This document shows positions 9,284 through 19,191 of a DNA stretch of 64,000 nucleotides, piece after piece. The notes below the pieces were generated by a model. It made no database searches. It was given only the letters and a program-made list of their open reading frames with translations, and was not told the origin of the DNA. This DNA is from Betaproteobacteria bacterium SG8_41 (GTDB lineage: Bacteria; Pseudomonadota; Gammaproteobacteria; Burkholderiales; SG8-41). The stretch covers positions 1-64,000 of the forward strand of contig LJTT01000011.1 of assembly GCA_001303585.1 (NCBI GenBank). The letters run 5' to 3'. The first letter of the stretch is position 1. Each line of letters begins with the position of its first letter. The position numbers and the translations under genes were made by a program.

Positions 9284-9784
9284 ATGGAATTTCTACAACT
9301 CGGAATCGGACGCTGGCTCCACGTGGTCGCGGGCGTGATGTGGATCGGTCTACTGTATTACTTTAATTTCGTCCAGGTTCCCGCGCTCGCGGCGGCGGCA
9401 AAGGACAATACCGGCGCTGGCATCACCAAGCATGTGGCGCCGCGTGCGCTTTTCTGGTTTCGCTGGGGCGCGGTGGCGACTTGGGTTTTTGGCGCCGTCA
9501 TTCTGGGCCAGCATTTCCTGGAGGCCTTCCTGTTCTTGAAGCCCGCGTATTATCCGATCGGAGTCGGCGCGTGGCTCGGCACCATCATGTTCTTCAATGT
9601 ATGGGTATTGATCTGGCCCAACCAGAAGAAGATCTTGGGCATGGTGCAGGCTAGCGACGAAGAGAAAGCGAAGTCGCGCCGCATTGCTTTCCTTGCCTCG
9701 CGCACGAACACGATGCTTTCCATCCCGCTGCTGTTCTTCATGACGGCATCGGGCGGTTTGTTCCGGACAGCGGTCTGGGGCTGA
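9284..9784 (+). CDS. urate hydroxylase PuuD-like / urate oxidase N-terminal-domain membrane protein
   Basis: WLHVVAGVMWIGLLYYFNFVQVP...HVAPRALFWFRWGA...GAWLGTIMFFNVWVLIWPNQKK...ASRTNTMLSIPLLFFM. Confidence 0.8.
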   Translation: MEFLQLGIGRWLHVVAGVMWIGLLYYFNFVQVPALAAAAKDNTGAGITKHVAPRALFWFRWGAVATWVFGAVILGQHFLEAFLFLKPAYYPIGVGAWLGTIMFFNVWVLIWPNQKKILGMVQASDEEKAKSRRIAFLASRTNTMLSIPLLFFMTASGGLFRTAVWG

Positions 9785-9792
9785 CCTGTCCC

Positions 9793-9836
9793 CGCGCAAA
9801 AAAGCCCGAGAGATTCTCGGGCTTTTTTTTTGCGCG
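9793..9836. terminator. rho-independent terminator
   Basis: AAAAAAGCCCGAG AGATT CTCGGGCTTTTTTTTT hairpin with poly-T. Confidence 0.92.
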
Positions 9837-9890
9837 TTACAGGTTCAAGGTTTAATGTTGGCGCCAGTCGAAATCGAGGTTCCGCGCTTT

Positions 9891-9911
9891 GAACCTTGAA
9901 CCTTGAACCCC
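9891..9911. repeat. heptad repeat GAACCTT x3
   Basis: GAACCTT GAACCTT GAACCCC. Confidence 0.7.
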
Positions 9912-9923
9912 GAATGGCGCGCG

Positions 9924-10424
9924 TTAGCGCGCCGGCGGCGCTCGCTCGATGCCTTCGACGCGCATGCCCGCCTTGACGTCGTGTTTGGCAAACCAGCCGC
10001 GATTGACTTCCAGAGCATATTTCGCGGGCCGCGCAGCCGAGTGTGTTGTGCGCGTGTGGGGTTCCATGTCGGCAATGTTGATGATGACGCCCCGCTCATC
10101 GATGAAAGCGACCGATAGCGGAACATAGGTGTTCATCATCCACATGCCATGAAGGGCGGGTTCGCGGAATACGAAGAGCATGCCTCGGCTCTCCGGCAGC
10201 ATGCGCCGGTACATGAGTCCCTGCATGCGGGTCGCCTCGGTATGAGCGACTTCCACCATGAGGTGTTGGTCATTGACCATCAGCGTGATCTCGGGCTGTT
10301 GGGCCGGGGCGCCTGTTGCCGACAGCGCCAACAGCGCTCCGATCAACGCATGGCCTGCCTGTCGCAGAAGATCTCGACGGTTATTTTCTGGTGTGCCTGG
10401 TGTCATGGCGGCTTCAACATTCAA
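9924..10424 (-). CDS. DUF192-domain exported protein
   Basis: MVEVAHTEATRMQGLMYR...GMLFVF...MWMMNTYVPLSVAFID...YALEVNRGWFAKH. Confidence 0.85.
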   Translation of the reverse strand: MNVEAAMTPGTPENNRRDLLRQAGHALIGALLALSATGAPAQQPEITLMVNDQHLMVEVAHTEATRMQGLMYRRMLPESRGMLFVFREPALHGMWMMNTYVPLSVAFIDERGVIINIADMEPHTRTTHSAARPAKYALEVNRGWFAKHDVKAGMRVEGIERAPPAR

Positions 10425-10828
10425 TTGCGAGGCGTGCTGTTGACGAGCCAGTCGGAGATTGCATTCAGCAACTCGGCGACTTCGCCAATCGCAGGAAGGA
10501 CATTAACTTCAATTGAAGGATACTGGGCGCGAAAGCCTGTGACCAGGCGGGGCAGGTCCTTCTTGACGTGCCCTCCCTGAGCCAGAAACAGCGGCGCGAT
10601 GGTACTGGTGGCGCAGCCAGATCGCGCGAGTTCCGCGACGCAATCGTCCAGTGCGGGCTGCATCAGCGCCAGGAAGGCGAGCTCGACCGTCAGGTCCGGT
10701 TGCCGCTCGGCAACCGTCTGCCGAATCGCGCGAAACGGTTCGCTCCATTGGGCGTCGCGGGCGCCGTGAGCAAACAGAATCAGTGCCGAGTGTTTGGTGT
10801 TGAGTTTTGATTTGGCGGTGGCAGACAT
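10421..10828 (-). CDS. CbiX/SirB-like chelatase-family protein
   Basis: ALILFAHGARDAQWSEPFRAI, VELAFLALMQPAL, IAPLFLAQGGHVKKDLP. Confidence 0.85.
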   Translation of the reverse strand: MSATAKSKLNTKHSALILFAHGARDAQWSEPFRAIRQTVAERQPDLTVELAFLALMQPALDDCVAELARSGCATSTIAPLFLAQGGHVKKDLPRLVTGFRAQYPSIEVNVLPAIGEVAELLNAISDWLVNSTPRN

Positions 10829-10867
10829 TGGATTCGAGGTGCTTCAGTCAAAATTCAACGCTCAACA

Positions 10868-11317
10868 CTACCCATTGCCGGTGCTGCCAAAACCGCCCGC
10901 GCCGCGGTGGCTGGCATCGAAATCGTCCACCACGTTGAAGCCGACCTGCAGTATCGGGACGACGACGAGCTGGGCAAGCCGTTCCATTGGATTGACCGTG
11001 AAGGCCGCGCCGCCGCGATTCCACGTCGAGACGAAGATCGGCCCCTGGTAATCCGAGTCGATGAGGCCGACGAGATTACCCAGCACGATGCCGTGCTTGT
11101 GGCCGAGGCCAGAGCGGGGAAGGATCAGGGCCGCCAGCCCTGCGTCGGCAAGGTGAATGGCGATTCCCGCGGGAATCAGCTCGCTCTGGCCCGGTTGGAG
11201 AACAAGCGGGGCGTTGATACAGGCGCGAAGGTCGAGGCCAGCCGATCCAGGCGTCGCGTAATGCGGCAGCTGGTCGCGCAGCCGCTCATCGAGGATCTTG
11301 ACGTCAATTGTTCTCAT
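10868..11317 (-). CDS. dut: dUTP diphosphatase
   Basis: [52 protein letters not shown]-terminal motif. Confidence 0.95.
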   Translation of the reverse strand: MRTIDVKILDERLRDQLPHYATPGSAGLDLRACINAPLVLQPGQSELIPAGIAIHLADAGLAALILPRSGLGHKHGIVLGNLVGLIDSDYQGPIFVSTWNRGGAAFTVNPMERLAQLVVVPILQVGFNVVDDFDASHRGAGGFGSTGNG

Positions 11318-11536
11318 GGTCTCGAAAAAAGCTCCGACAGCCGGGAACGCCAGGGAGATGCAGAAGACCGCGCACTAACCGCCAAGGCGCTCGTTGCAGC
11401 CCGGGCCGAGGTTCTCAAATGACCTCACCAAACGAAAAGACCCGGACGGCCTGAGCCCATGCCCGTAAAGGAGCGTCTCTCCGGCGACGTCCTTTTGCGC
11501 ATGTGTTCGAAAAATCTTTCTTGCTGCCTTGGCGAT

Positions 11537-12725
11537 TCAGGACGTTCGCTTTTTCTTCTTGGCGTAGAGCTGCGCGATGTGGGCGATGAGCTGTCGGGCC
11601 ACCGCGTCCTTCGGCGCGCGCTCAAATCGATGCTTGCCGCGGTCATCCAGCACCGTCACCTCGTTCTCATCCGATCCGATGGCATCCTGCGCGAGATTGG
11701 CGACCATCATGTCCACTTTTTTTCTGCGGCGCTTGGCGTCGGCGTAGGCATCCAGGTTGCGGCTCTCGGCTGCAAAGCCCACGCAGAATGGCGGCTTTGG
11801 CCGGCTGGCGACCCAGGCAAGAATGTCCGGATTCGGCACGAGCCGCAGCTGCAGCTGGCGCTCATCGGTCTTTTTGATCTTGTGCGCGCGCGGTTTGTCG
11901 ACGCGGTAATCCGCAACCGCCGCAACGCCGATGTAGATGTTAGCGCGCGCCGCCTGCCGTTTCACGGCATCAAACATCTGCGCGGTCGTCTCGACGTGCG
12001 TGATCTCGGCGCCCGCCGGGACGGGCAGGGTGACCGGCCCGGTGATCAGGCTTACCTTGGCGCCCGCATCGAGCGCGGCACGTGCGACGGCGTACCCCAT
12101 TTTCCCGGAGCTGCGGTTGGTGATGCCGCGGACCGCGTCGATCGGCTCGAAAGACCTGCACGCCGCGCAGCAACTTGGGTGAGAGCTGCATCACGACGGC
12201 CTCGGCGATTTCCTGCGGCTCGAGCATGCGGCCCAGCCCGACCTCGCCGCAGGCCTGATCGCCGCTCCCCGGTCCCAGGATGTTCACGCCGTCGCGCAAC
12301 AGGCGTTCCACGTTACGGCGTGTCGCCGGGTTGTCCCACATCTGGCGGTTCATGGCCGGAGCGACGAGGAGCGGGCACTCGCGCGCGAGGCACAGGGTGG
12401 ACAACAGATCGTCGGCCAGTCCGTTAGCGATCTTTGCCAGGAAATCCGCTGTCGCGGGCGCCACCACGATCGCTTCCTTGCCGCGCGACAGCTCGATGTG
12501 CCCCATGTTGTCCGCGATGCGGGGATCCCACAGGTCGGAGAAAACCGGCTTGCCCGAGAGCGCCTGGAACGTGGCGGGGGTAACGAGGCTGCCCGCGGCC
12601 CGTGTCATGACCACCTGAACGTCGAAGCCTTTGCGCTGCAGCTCGCGCGTCAGCTCCGCCGCTTTGTAGGCGGCGATACCGCCCGTGATGCCGAGCACGA
12701 TTTGCTTGCGCGAGATGTTTGCCAC
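11537..12725 (-). pseudogene. coaBC: bifunctional phosphopantothenoylcysteine decarboxylase/phosphopantothenate-cysteine ligase, frameshifted
   Basis: CoaC part (GTG start ~12725, IVLGITGGIAAYKAAEL...PAMNRQMW) and CoaB part (EPIDAVRGITNRSSGKMGYAVARAAL...) lie in different minus-strand frames; junction near 12150-12156. Confidence 0.85.
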
Positions 12726-12850
12726 GTCGTTGTTTTCAGGGAATAAGTTGAAAGAGTGTAACCGCAAACCCCGTGCGTCGTAAATCGCAATTCGCACATT
12801 TGCGCGGGTTCGCGTAAACGCTACGCGGGAACCGAGCGTTAAGGGGTTAT

Positions 12851-12878
12851 CGATTGACCGATCACCAATCACCGCCTT
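12851..12878 (+). repeat. heptad-like leader upstream of radC
   Basis: CGATTGA CCGATCA CCAATCA CCGCCTT then ATG. Confidence 0.65.
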
Positions 12879-13553
12879 ATGGCAATCACCGACTGGCCAC
12901 GCGAAGATCGTCCACGGGAGAAGCTGCTGCGCAAGGGGGTCGAGTCCCTGTCCGACGCGGAGCTCGTGGCGATACTCCTGCGCACTGGTGTCAGGGGCAA
13001 GAGCGCGGTCGAGCTCGCGCGCGGGACGCTGAAGCGTTTCGGCTCGTTATCAGCGCTTCTGGCGGCGGACGTGACTGCACTGAGCGCATCGCCCGGCATG
13101 GGCGTGGCAAAATCCGTCCAGCTTCAGGCAGTGCTCGAGATGGCGCAGCGGGCGTTGCGCGAGAGGATCGACCGCGGCCCCGCGCTGAGCTCGCCGCAGG
13201 CCGTGCGTGATTATTTGCGCCTCAGGCTCCAGGAGCGGCCCCACGAGGTTTTCGGGGTCGTGTTCCTGGACGCGCAGAACAGGGTTCTGGCCGTGGAGGA
13301 GCTTTTTCGCGGGACCCTCATCCAAACAAGCGTTTATCCGCGCGAGGTCGTCAAGCGCGCCCTGGCTCACAACGCCGCCGCAGCCATATTTGCCCACAAT
13401 CATCCGTCGGGCATCGCTGAGCCGAGCCGCTCCGACGAGGCGCTCACGGTCGCGCTGCGCCAGGCTCTCGCCCTCATCGACGTCAGGGTGCTGGACCATT
13501 TCGTAATCGGCGGCGGAACGGCCATGTCGTTTGCCGAACGGGGCCTGTTGTAA
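12879..13553 (+). CDS. radC: RadC/JAB-domain DNA repair protein
   Basis: [38 protein letters not shown] motif. Confidence 0.95.
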   Translation: MAITDWPREDRPREKLLRKGVESLSDAELVAILLRTGVRGKSAVELARGTLKRFGSLSALLAADVTALSASPGMGVAKSVQLQAVLEMAQRALRERIDRGPALSSPQAVRDYLRLRLQERPHEVFGVVFLDAQNRVLAVEELFRGTLIQTSVYPREVVKRALAHNAAAAIFAHNHPSGIAEPSRSDEALTVALRQALALIDVRVLDHFVIGGGTAMSFAERGLL

Positions 13554-13686
13554 CAGGCTGTTCAAGGTTCAAAGTCCAGGGTTTAACGTTGCGAACACAC
13601 TGATTTCCCGGGAGGAGCATGAATGGCGCGGATTGAGAACGTTCAACGTTGAACGCCAAACCCGGAACCGGGGACCGCCCCATGGG

Positions 13687-13715
13687 TTGAGCGGGCGGTG
13701 AAAAGGCTGTAAAAT
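13687..13715 (+). promoter_or_regulatory. candidate sigma70 promoter for rpmB
   Basis: TTGAGC, 17-bp spacer, TAAAAT, 32 bp before rpmB ATG. Confidence 0.6.
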
Positions 13716-13746
13716 CCGACGCTTTCGAAATTCCGGAGTTGCCGTC

Positions 13747-13983
13747 ATGTCTCGCGTATGTCAAGTTACCGGCAAGAAGCCGGTCCTAGGGAACAACGTA
13801 TCCCACGCCAATAACAAGACGCGGCGGCGTTTCCTGCCGAACCTTCACAATCGTCGGTTCTGGGTGGAAAGCGAGAACCGTTGGGTGAGCCTGCGGGTCT
13901 CTCATGCGGGCCTGCGCACTATCGACAAGAAAGGCATCGATGTTGTGCTCGCCGATCTGAGGGCGCGGGGCGAAAAGATCTAG
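13747..13983 (+). CDS. rpmB: 50S ribosomal protein L28
   Basis: [33 protein letters not shown]. Confidence 0.98.
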   Translation: MSRVCQVTGKKPVLGNNVSHANNKTRRRFLPNLHNRRFWVESENRWVSLRVSHAGLRTIDKKGIDVVLADLRARGEKI

Positions 13984-14113
13984 AGAAGCGGTGGCCCGTA
14001 GCGCCGCGGCTCAATACAGATCATCGAAGCTCGAAGTTCTGGTCAGAGATGGGTTTCATCCAGTTCGTTTGCGTCCATCCGCGGTTGCATGAACGATTTT
14101 GAGGAGTTAAGAC

Positions 14114-14269
14114 ATGCGTGAAAAAATCAAGCTCGAATCGACTGCCGGCACCGGCCACTTTTACACGACCACCAAGAACAAGCGCACGACTCCGGACAAG
14201 ATGGAGATCAAGAAATTCGACCCGGTGGCGCGCAAGCACGTGATCTACAAGGAAGGCAAGATCAAGTAA
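14114..14269 (+). CDS. rpmG: 50S ribosomal protein L33
   Basis: 51 aa [51 protein letters not shown]; not in ORF track. Confidence 0.98.
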   Translation: MREKIKLESTAGTGHFYTTTKNKRTTPDKMEIKKFDPVARKHVIYKEGKIK

Positions 14270-14322
14270 CGACAAAGCCGGCCACGCCGCTGAACCCTGT
14301 TCGGCACAGGGCCAAGGCACGC

Positions 14323-14358
14323 AATAAGAAAAGCCCGCCATACGGCGGGCTTTTCTTA
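14323..14358. terminator. bidirectional rho-independent terminator
   Basis: AAGAAAAGCCCGCC ATAC GGCGGGCTTTTCTTA between convergent rpmG and desaturase. Confidence 0.9.
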
Positions 14359-14416
14359 CGTACCTAAGCAGAACTGCCCAGGTCGGGATTTTCTAACCTT
14401 GAACCTTGAACTGCCG

Positions 14417-15580
14417 CTAGGCGTAGCAGCGCAGCCTGCGAGAGAACTGCTCCAGCGCCTCGATTCCGCTTCGCTCGGCGCGCGCGCACCAGTCTTCGAG
14501 CTGGTGCACCAACTGCTCTTTGGATGCGTTGGAGCGTTGCCAGAGGGCGGCCAGCTCTTGGCGCATCTGGTACACCGTCTCCAGCACCTTGCTATGACGC
14601 AGAGCTTCGTGCACGGCATCCTGCTCGGACGACGGCAGCGCGTTCGCGCCTCCGTGCAACATGCGGCTGATCGCGCCACGGTCGATGCGTACTGCTCGCG
14701 ACCGCATGGTCTGGATCTCGGCGGCGCACGTCTGACGAAGTGACTTCGCGTATTTCGCGAGCACCTCGTAGCGGTGCGTGATGACGGCTTGCAGGGTTTC
14801 CAAATCGCAGGAAGTCTTGGCTTTGTCGAGCTTGACCTGCGGCGCCACTTTCTTGACTTGCGCGAGCCCCGCGGCTTCTAGCAGCCGGATGTAGAGCCAG
14901 CCGATGTCGAATTCGTACCAGCGATTGGAGAGCCGGGCGGAACTGGCGTAGGCATGATGGTTGTTGTGCAATTCCTCGCCGCCAATGAGGATACCCCACG
15001 GCACGATGTTCGTGCTGGCATCTTCCGGTTGAAAGTTGCGATAGCCCCAGTAGTGGCCCAGTCCGTTGATGACGCCTGCGGCAAAAAACGGGATCCACAG
15101 CATCTGCACGGCCCAGATCGTAAGACCGATGGGGCCGAACAAAACGAGGTTGATCGCCATCATCACGTAGATGCCCAGCGAATCACGCTTGGAGTAGAGG
15201 TTGCGCTCGATCCAGTCTTCCGGCGTGCCCCGGCCGTAGCGCTCGAGGGTTTCCTGGTTCAGCGATTCCTTGCGATAGAGTTCGGCGCCCTGTAGAAGCA
15301 CTTTTCGAATACCGAACATCTGCGGGCTGTGGGGGTCCTCCACCGTCTCGCACTTGGCGTGATGTTTGCGGTGAATCGCGGCCCACTCCTTTGTCACCAT
15401 GCCGGTGGTGAGCCACAGCCAGAAGCGGAAAAAGTGGCTGACAGCGGGGTGCAGGTCGAGGGCTCGGTGCGCCTGGCAACGGTGCAGGAAGATCGTAACG
15501 CCGGCAATCGTGATGTGGGTAACCACTAACGCGTACGCGACCAGACCCCACCACGGCAGATCCCAAACCCCTGTAAGCAT
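14417..15580 (-). CDS. acyl-CoA/fatty-acid desaturase (delta-9 type)
   Basis: FLHRCQAHRALD, IHRKHHAKCE and HNNHHAYASSA histidine boxes. Confidence 0.92.
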   Translation of the reverse strand: MLTGVWDLPWWGLVAYALVVTHITIAGVTIFLHRCQAHRALDLHPAVSHFFRFWLWLTTGMVTKEWAAIHRKHHAKCETVEDPHSPQMFGIRKVLLQGAELYRKESLNQETLERYGRGTPEDWIERNLYSKRDSLGIYVMMAINLVLFGPIGLTIWAVQMLWIPFFAAGVINGLGHYWGYRNFQPEDASTNIVPWGILIGGEELHNNHHAYASSARLSNRWYEFDIGWLYIRLLEAAGLAQVKKVAPQVKLDKAKTSCDLETLQAVITHRYEVLAKYAKSLRQTCAAEIQTMRSRAVRIDRGAISRMLHGGANALPSSEQDAVHEALRHSKVLETVYQMRQELAALWQRSNASKEQLVHQLEDWCARAERSGIEALEQFSRRLRCYA

Positions 15581-15816
15581 CAGTTTCCTCGAATGCTAAG
15601 TCGAATGTCGCCGCAGTGTAGCGAAATTACCTCACCGGGCATAGTGACTTTGCCCTTGAGCACGCCGCGAAAGGCGGTGAAGTCGGCTTTTAGTTTATTG
15701 ATTATGTAGAAAATTCCAATTATGCCGACGCGGAGGCGCGCGTGCGGCGCGCCACTTCTCAGAGACCTGAATTGAACGCGATCGTTCACCCCGTTTGGCG
15801 CGGCATTAATGGCGAC

Positions 15817-17076
15817 CTAGGTGCTGGCGCGCTCGAGTACGGCGGCGAAGAACCCGTCGGTTGCGTGAAGGTGAGGGCGCAGCTGCAGGAATGCGCCGGT
15901 GTCGAGCGCAATGCGCTGCTGCGTGAGGAGGTCATTACACGGTACGGACCGGAAATGGGCGTGCTCATCCATAAACCGGCCGATGATGTCCTCGTTTTCC
16001 TCGCGCAGGATGCTACAGGTGGCATAGACGAGGCGCCCGCCGGGCTTTACCAAGCGGGCAGCCGCGCGCAGGATGGCAGCCTGTTTCAGGGTGAGCTCGG
16101 TTACAGATTGCGGGGACTGGCGCCACTTCAGGTCGGGGTTCCGGCGCAGAGTGCCGAGGCCGCTGCACGGTGCGTCGACTACCGCCCGGTCGATCTTGCC
16201 TGCGAGGCGTTTGACTCGAGCATCGTTTTCACTGCCGATGGCCTGAGGATGGACGTTCGAGAGGCCGGAGCGTTTGAGCCTGGGCTTCAAGCGGGCAAGG
16301 CGCGCCGCGGACACATCGAAGGCATAGATGCGCCCGTGCGAATGCATCAGTGCGCCCAGGAGCAGTGTCTTGCCGCCAGCGCCTGCACAAAAGTCGACAA
16401 CGAGATCATGCCGGCGCGGCGCGACCAGAAAGCCGAGCAGCTGGCTGCTTTCGTCCTGCACCTCCACGGCGCCACGAACGAATAGCGGATGACGATTGAT
16501 CGCGGGCTTGCCGCGTACCCGCACGCCGAGCGGTGAATAGGGTGTCGGTTCGGCCAAGATCGCATCGGCAGCAAGCTCGCTCAGCACGTCCTCGCGCTTG
16601 GCCAGTAGCGTGTTGACCCGCAGATCGAGCGGCGCCGGCTCATTCAGTCCGCGGGCGAGCGCCACCAGCTCGGCTTCGGAGAGTGACGCGCTCAACTTTT
16701 CCACTACCCAGTCTGGCAGCTCCAGCCTGGCGGCGAGCGGTAGCTCGCCCAAGGATATTGCCTTGACGCCTGCAAGCCATGTAGCTTCCTCCGCATCCAT
16801 AAGGGACGCGAGGTCCCGTACGCTGGTCCCCGCGCAGCGTGCAAGCCACGCGAGCAGCATGCGCCGCGGCGCGCGTCCGGGTGCCAGGTAGTCAACCGTG
16901 CGCATGCGCCGCAGCACGCCATAAACGGCGTCCGCGACGAATCCCCGATCGTGGACGCCCAAGGCCCGGTGGGCGCGGAAGAAATCGTGCAGAACGGAAT
17001 CGGCCGCGCGGTCGAATGCCAGAACGAGATCGAGCGCCTTCGTTGCAGCCTGGAATTGCGGGCGCGAGGGGTGCAT
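15817..17076 (-). CDS. RsmB/NOP-family RNA (cytosine-C5) methyltransferase
   Basis: VQDESSQLLGFLVAPRRHDLVVDFCAGAGGKTLLL; DAPCSGLGTLRRNPDLKW; YATCSILREENE; start MHPSRPQFQ within the longer ORF. Confidence 0.9.
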   Translation of the reverse strand: MHPSRPQFQAATKALDLVLAFDRAADSVLHDFFRAHRALGVHDRGFVADAVYGVLRRMRTVDYLAPGRAPRRMLLAWLARCAGTSVRDLASLMDAEEATWLAGVKAISLGELPLAARLELPDWVVEKLSASLSEAELVALARGLNEPAPLDLRVNTLLAKREDVLSELAADAILAEPTPYSPLGVRVRGKPAINRHPLFVRGAVEVQDESSQLLGFLVAPRRHDLVVDFCAGAGGKTLLLGALMHSHGRIYAFDVSAARLARLKPRLKRSGLSNVHPQAIGSENDARVKRLAGKIDRAVVDAPCSGLGTLRRNPDLKWRQSPQSVTELTLKQAAILRAAARLVKPGGRLVYATCSILREENEDIIGRFMDEHAHFRSVPCNDLLTQQRIALDTGAFLQLRPHLHATDGFFAAVLERAST

Positions 17077-17310
17077 CTGCAGGGCTTCAGGGTGGCGTTT
17101 TTTTGATGGCGTGGCGGGCCGGGTTGCGCTAGCAGCTGCTTTTAAGGACGTTTCTCTCAAGAGCCCAAGACCGTGCTGCGAACCAGCGTGGGCACAGGCA
17201 AGCCCGGGCTCCACTCACGATTTACCATTTGCGCCTCTCTGGCGTTGGCTTTTATCTCTGGGGCTGATGGTGCTGTCCCGATTCCCGAGGCATGCCCTGC
17301 GAATAGCCGC

Positions 17311-18387
17311 TTACCGGCTCGCTATGTCTTCATTATCGCCCATGCGGATCTCGAGAGCGACTTGTTCGCCCGAGTAGGACCCCTTGCGGTCATAGTGACG
17401 GATCCGAACCGGCAGATAGTTGTGTTGAACAGCGAGCCATATTTCGAAGTGCTCCTTGCCGGGGCGCGGCATCTGCTTGACGGGCAGTGTCCGCAGCTGG
17501 CCGATCGGCGTGTCGATGACTTCTTCCGGAAAGACCTCGACGTCGTAGGTATCGAAACGTTTGCCGCTTGTCACCGGAACGCGGAGGCGTCCCGGTTCAG
17601 GTGCGGGCACGAGCGCGAACTGATACGCAAGCGTCATCAAATCCTGTGCGCCTTCCGTCAGGGCCGCGACCTTCCGGTCATGGGCGTAGCCGTAAACGAT
17701 TTGCTGTTTGTCCCATTCGAAGAGCGCGCGCGCCGCCTCGGTCTTGCCGCGCCGCGTGCGGGCAATGAAGAAAGAGTCCGGCTTCAAGCCCTGCGGCGTA
17801 ATTTTCCCCTGGCTGACGTATCGCAAATTCTGCGGGCTAAACAGCTCGACCAGCCCCGTGGTTTCGGCGTCGCTTGCGAGCAGGTAACGGCCATTTTTCA
17901 TATTCCAGGAGTGCACGACTTTGCCGACGGGCAAGCCGTCGCCGCTGCCGTAGAGCACGAGGTACTCAATGCGCCCCTTTGATGGCAACGGATTTTCCGG
18001 AACCGCCGCGACTGGCTCCGGGGAGACGGCCGGACCCTCGACTGGCGGCGGGCCTGCAGCGGCAACCGGCTCTCCCTCCAGTTCCGGCACGGGCCCAAAC
18101 TCCAGTTCTGGCGGCACGAACAGCGGGGGCGCGGTCCTTACCGTGCGGACAGGCGGCGCAGGAGGCTTGGCCGACGCGCGCCGCGTAGGGGGCTTGCGTG
18201 CCGGCGCGGCCGCAGGTGCCGGCTGCTCCAACCTGGATGGCGGTGCGGGCGCAAGTCGTGCTTCGAGCGGGGGAAGTTCGGCCTGCGGCGGGGCCGCCAA
18301 CTCCAGGCGGGCGCTCGATATCACCAGTGCATGAAGCGCGAATGACACGACAATGGCTAGCGCCAAGCGCGTCGTCGTAGCCTGCAT
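17311..18387 (-). CDS. DUF3108-domain protein with N-terminal TM and Pro-rich linker
   Basis: RIEYLVLYGSGDGLPVGKVVHSWNMKNGRY...; Pro/Ala-rich region after TM. Confidence 0.75.
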   Translation of the reverse strand: MQATTTRLALAIVVSFALHALVISSARLELAAPPQAELPPLEARLAPAPPSRLEQPAPAAAPARKPPTRRASAKPPAPPVRTVRTAPPLFVPPELEFGPVPELEGEPVAAAGPPPVEGPAVSPEPVAAVPENPLPSKGRIEYLVLYGSGDGLPVGKVVHSWNMKNGRYLLASDAETTGLVELFSPQNLRYVSQGKITPQGLKPDSFFIARTRRGKTEAARALFEWDKQQIVYGYAHDRKVAALTEGAQDLMTLAYQFALVPAPEPGRLRVPVTSGKRFDTYDVEVFPEEVIDTPIGQLRTLPVKQMPRPGKEHFEIWLAVQHNYLPVRIRHYDRKGSYSGEQVALEIRMGDNEDIASR

Positions 18388-18435
18388 TCTCAAGGCATTA
18401 TCCAATGAAAAAGGGCTTGTTTCCGGTGCCTTTGT

Positions 18436-19083
18436 TCACCTTTCGACCGCCGGACACACCAAAACGTTCTCAGGTGCGCGCGCGCTTTGCACGACTGCTT
18501 TTCCATTGGCCGCGAGCGCCAGCCTGCCTTCGCAGAACCACCGGATTGCCTGCGGGTAAATGCGATGCTCCTCGCGCAGGACGCGCGCAGCGAGTGTCTC
18601 CTCGCTGTCGCCGGGCTGCACCGGCACGGCGGCCTGCACGATGATCGGCCCGCCATCGAGCGCGGGCGTCACGAAGTGAACGGTGCAGCCATGGATGCGG
18701 ACGCCTGCGGCAAGCGCATGACGGTGCGTCTGTAATCCGGGGAACGCGGGCAGCAGCGAAGGATGGATATTCATGAGTCGGCCCGCGTAGCGGGCGACGA
18801 AATTGTCGGTGAGGATGCGCATGAAACCGGCGAGCACCACCAAATCGGGTTGATGGACGTCTATCGCCGAGGCGAGAGCCGCGTCAAATGCGGCCCGGTC
18901 CGGAAAGTCGCGATGTGGCACGACTGAAGTCGTAATTCCGTGTGCGCGTGCGGTCGCGAGGCCTTTCGCCTGCGGCTCATTGCTGATCACCGCTGCAATC
19001 CGGGCCGGCAGCCGCGCCTCGAGGATTGCTTCCATGTTGCTGCCGCGGCCGGAGATGAGTATGAGGATCGATTTTTCAGCCAT
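18436..19083 (-). CDS. purN: phosphoribosylglycinamide formyltransferase
   Basis: LISGRGSNMEAIL; LAGFMRILT; NIHPSLLPAFPGLQTHRHAL; GCTVHFV. Confidence 0.96.
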   Translation of the reverse strand: MAEKSILILISGRGSNMEAILEARLPARIAAVISNEPQAKGLATARAHGITTSVVPHRDFPDRAAFDAALASAIDVHQPDLVVLAGFMRILTDNFVARYAGRLMNIHPSLLPAFPGLQTHRHALAAGVRIHGCTVHFVTPALDGGPIIVQAAVPVQPGDSEETLAARVLREEHRIYPQAIRWFCEGRLALAANGKAVVQSARAPENVLVCPAVER

Positions 19084-19098
19084 GCGCCGCGGGTGGAC

Positions 19099-19119
19099 GG
19101 TAAACGGTAAACAGTAAAC
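19099..19119. repeat. heptad repeat GGTAAAC x3
   Basis: GGTAAAC GGTAAAC AGTAAAC upstream of purN start. Confidence 0.7.
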
Positions 19120-19191
19120 TGCGGAAAACGCCCCGCAAGGTTTTGCGCAAGGCAGGGTCGGGCAGGCTTTTGGCGTTCACTGTTCGTGCCT

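Noticed and set aside
11425-12427. Plus-strand ORFs over coaBC (322 aa and others)
   Set aside because: Antisense to recognisable CoaB/CoaC sequence; Arg-rich shadow translation.
15580-15789. 69-aa ORF overlapping the desaturase start (TGATG)
   Set aside because: Overlap is suggestive of coupling, but the peptide has no recognisable features and covers the probable desaturase promoter; unsupported.
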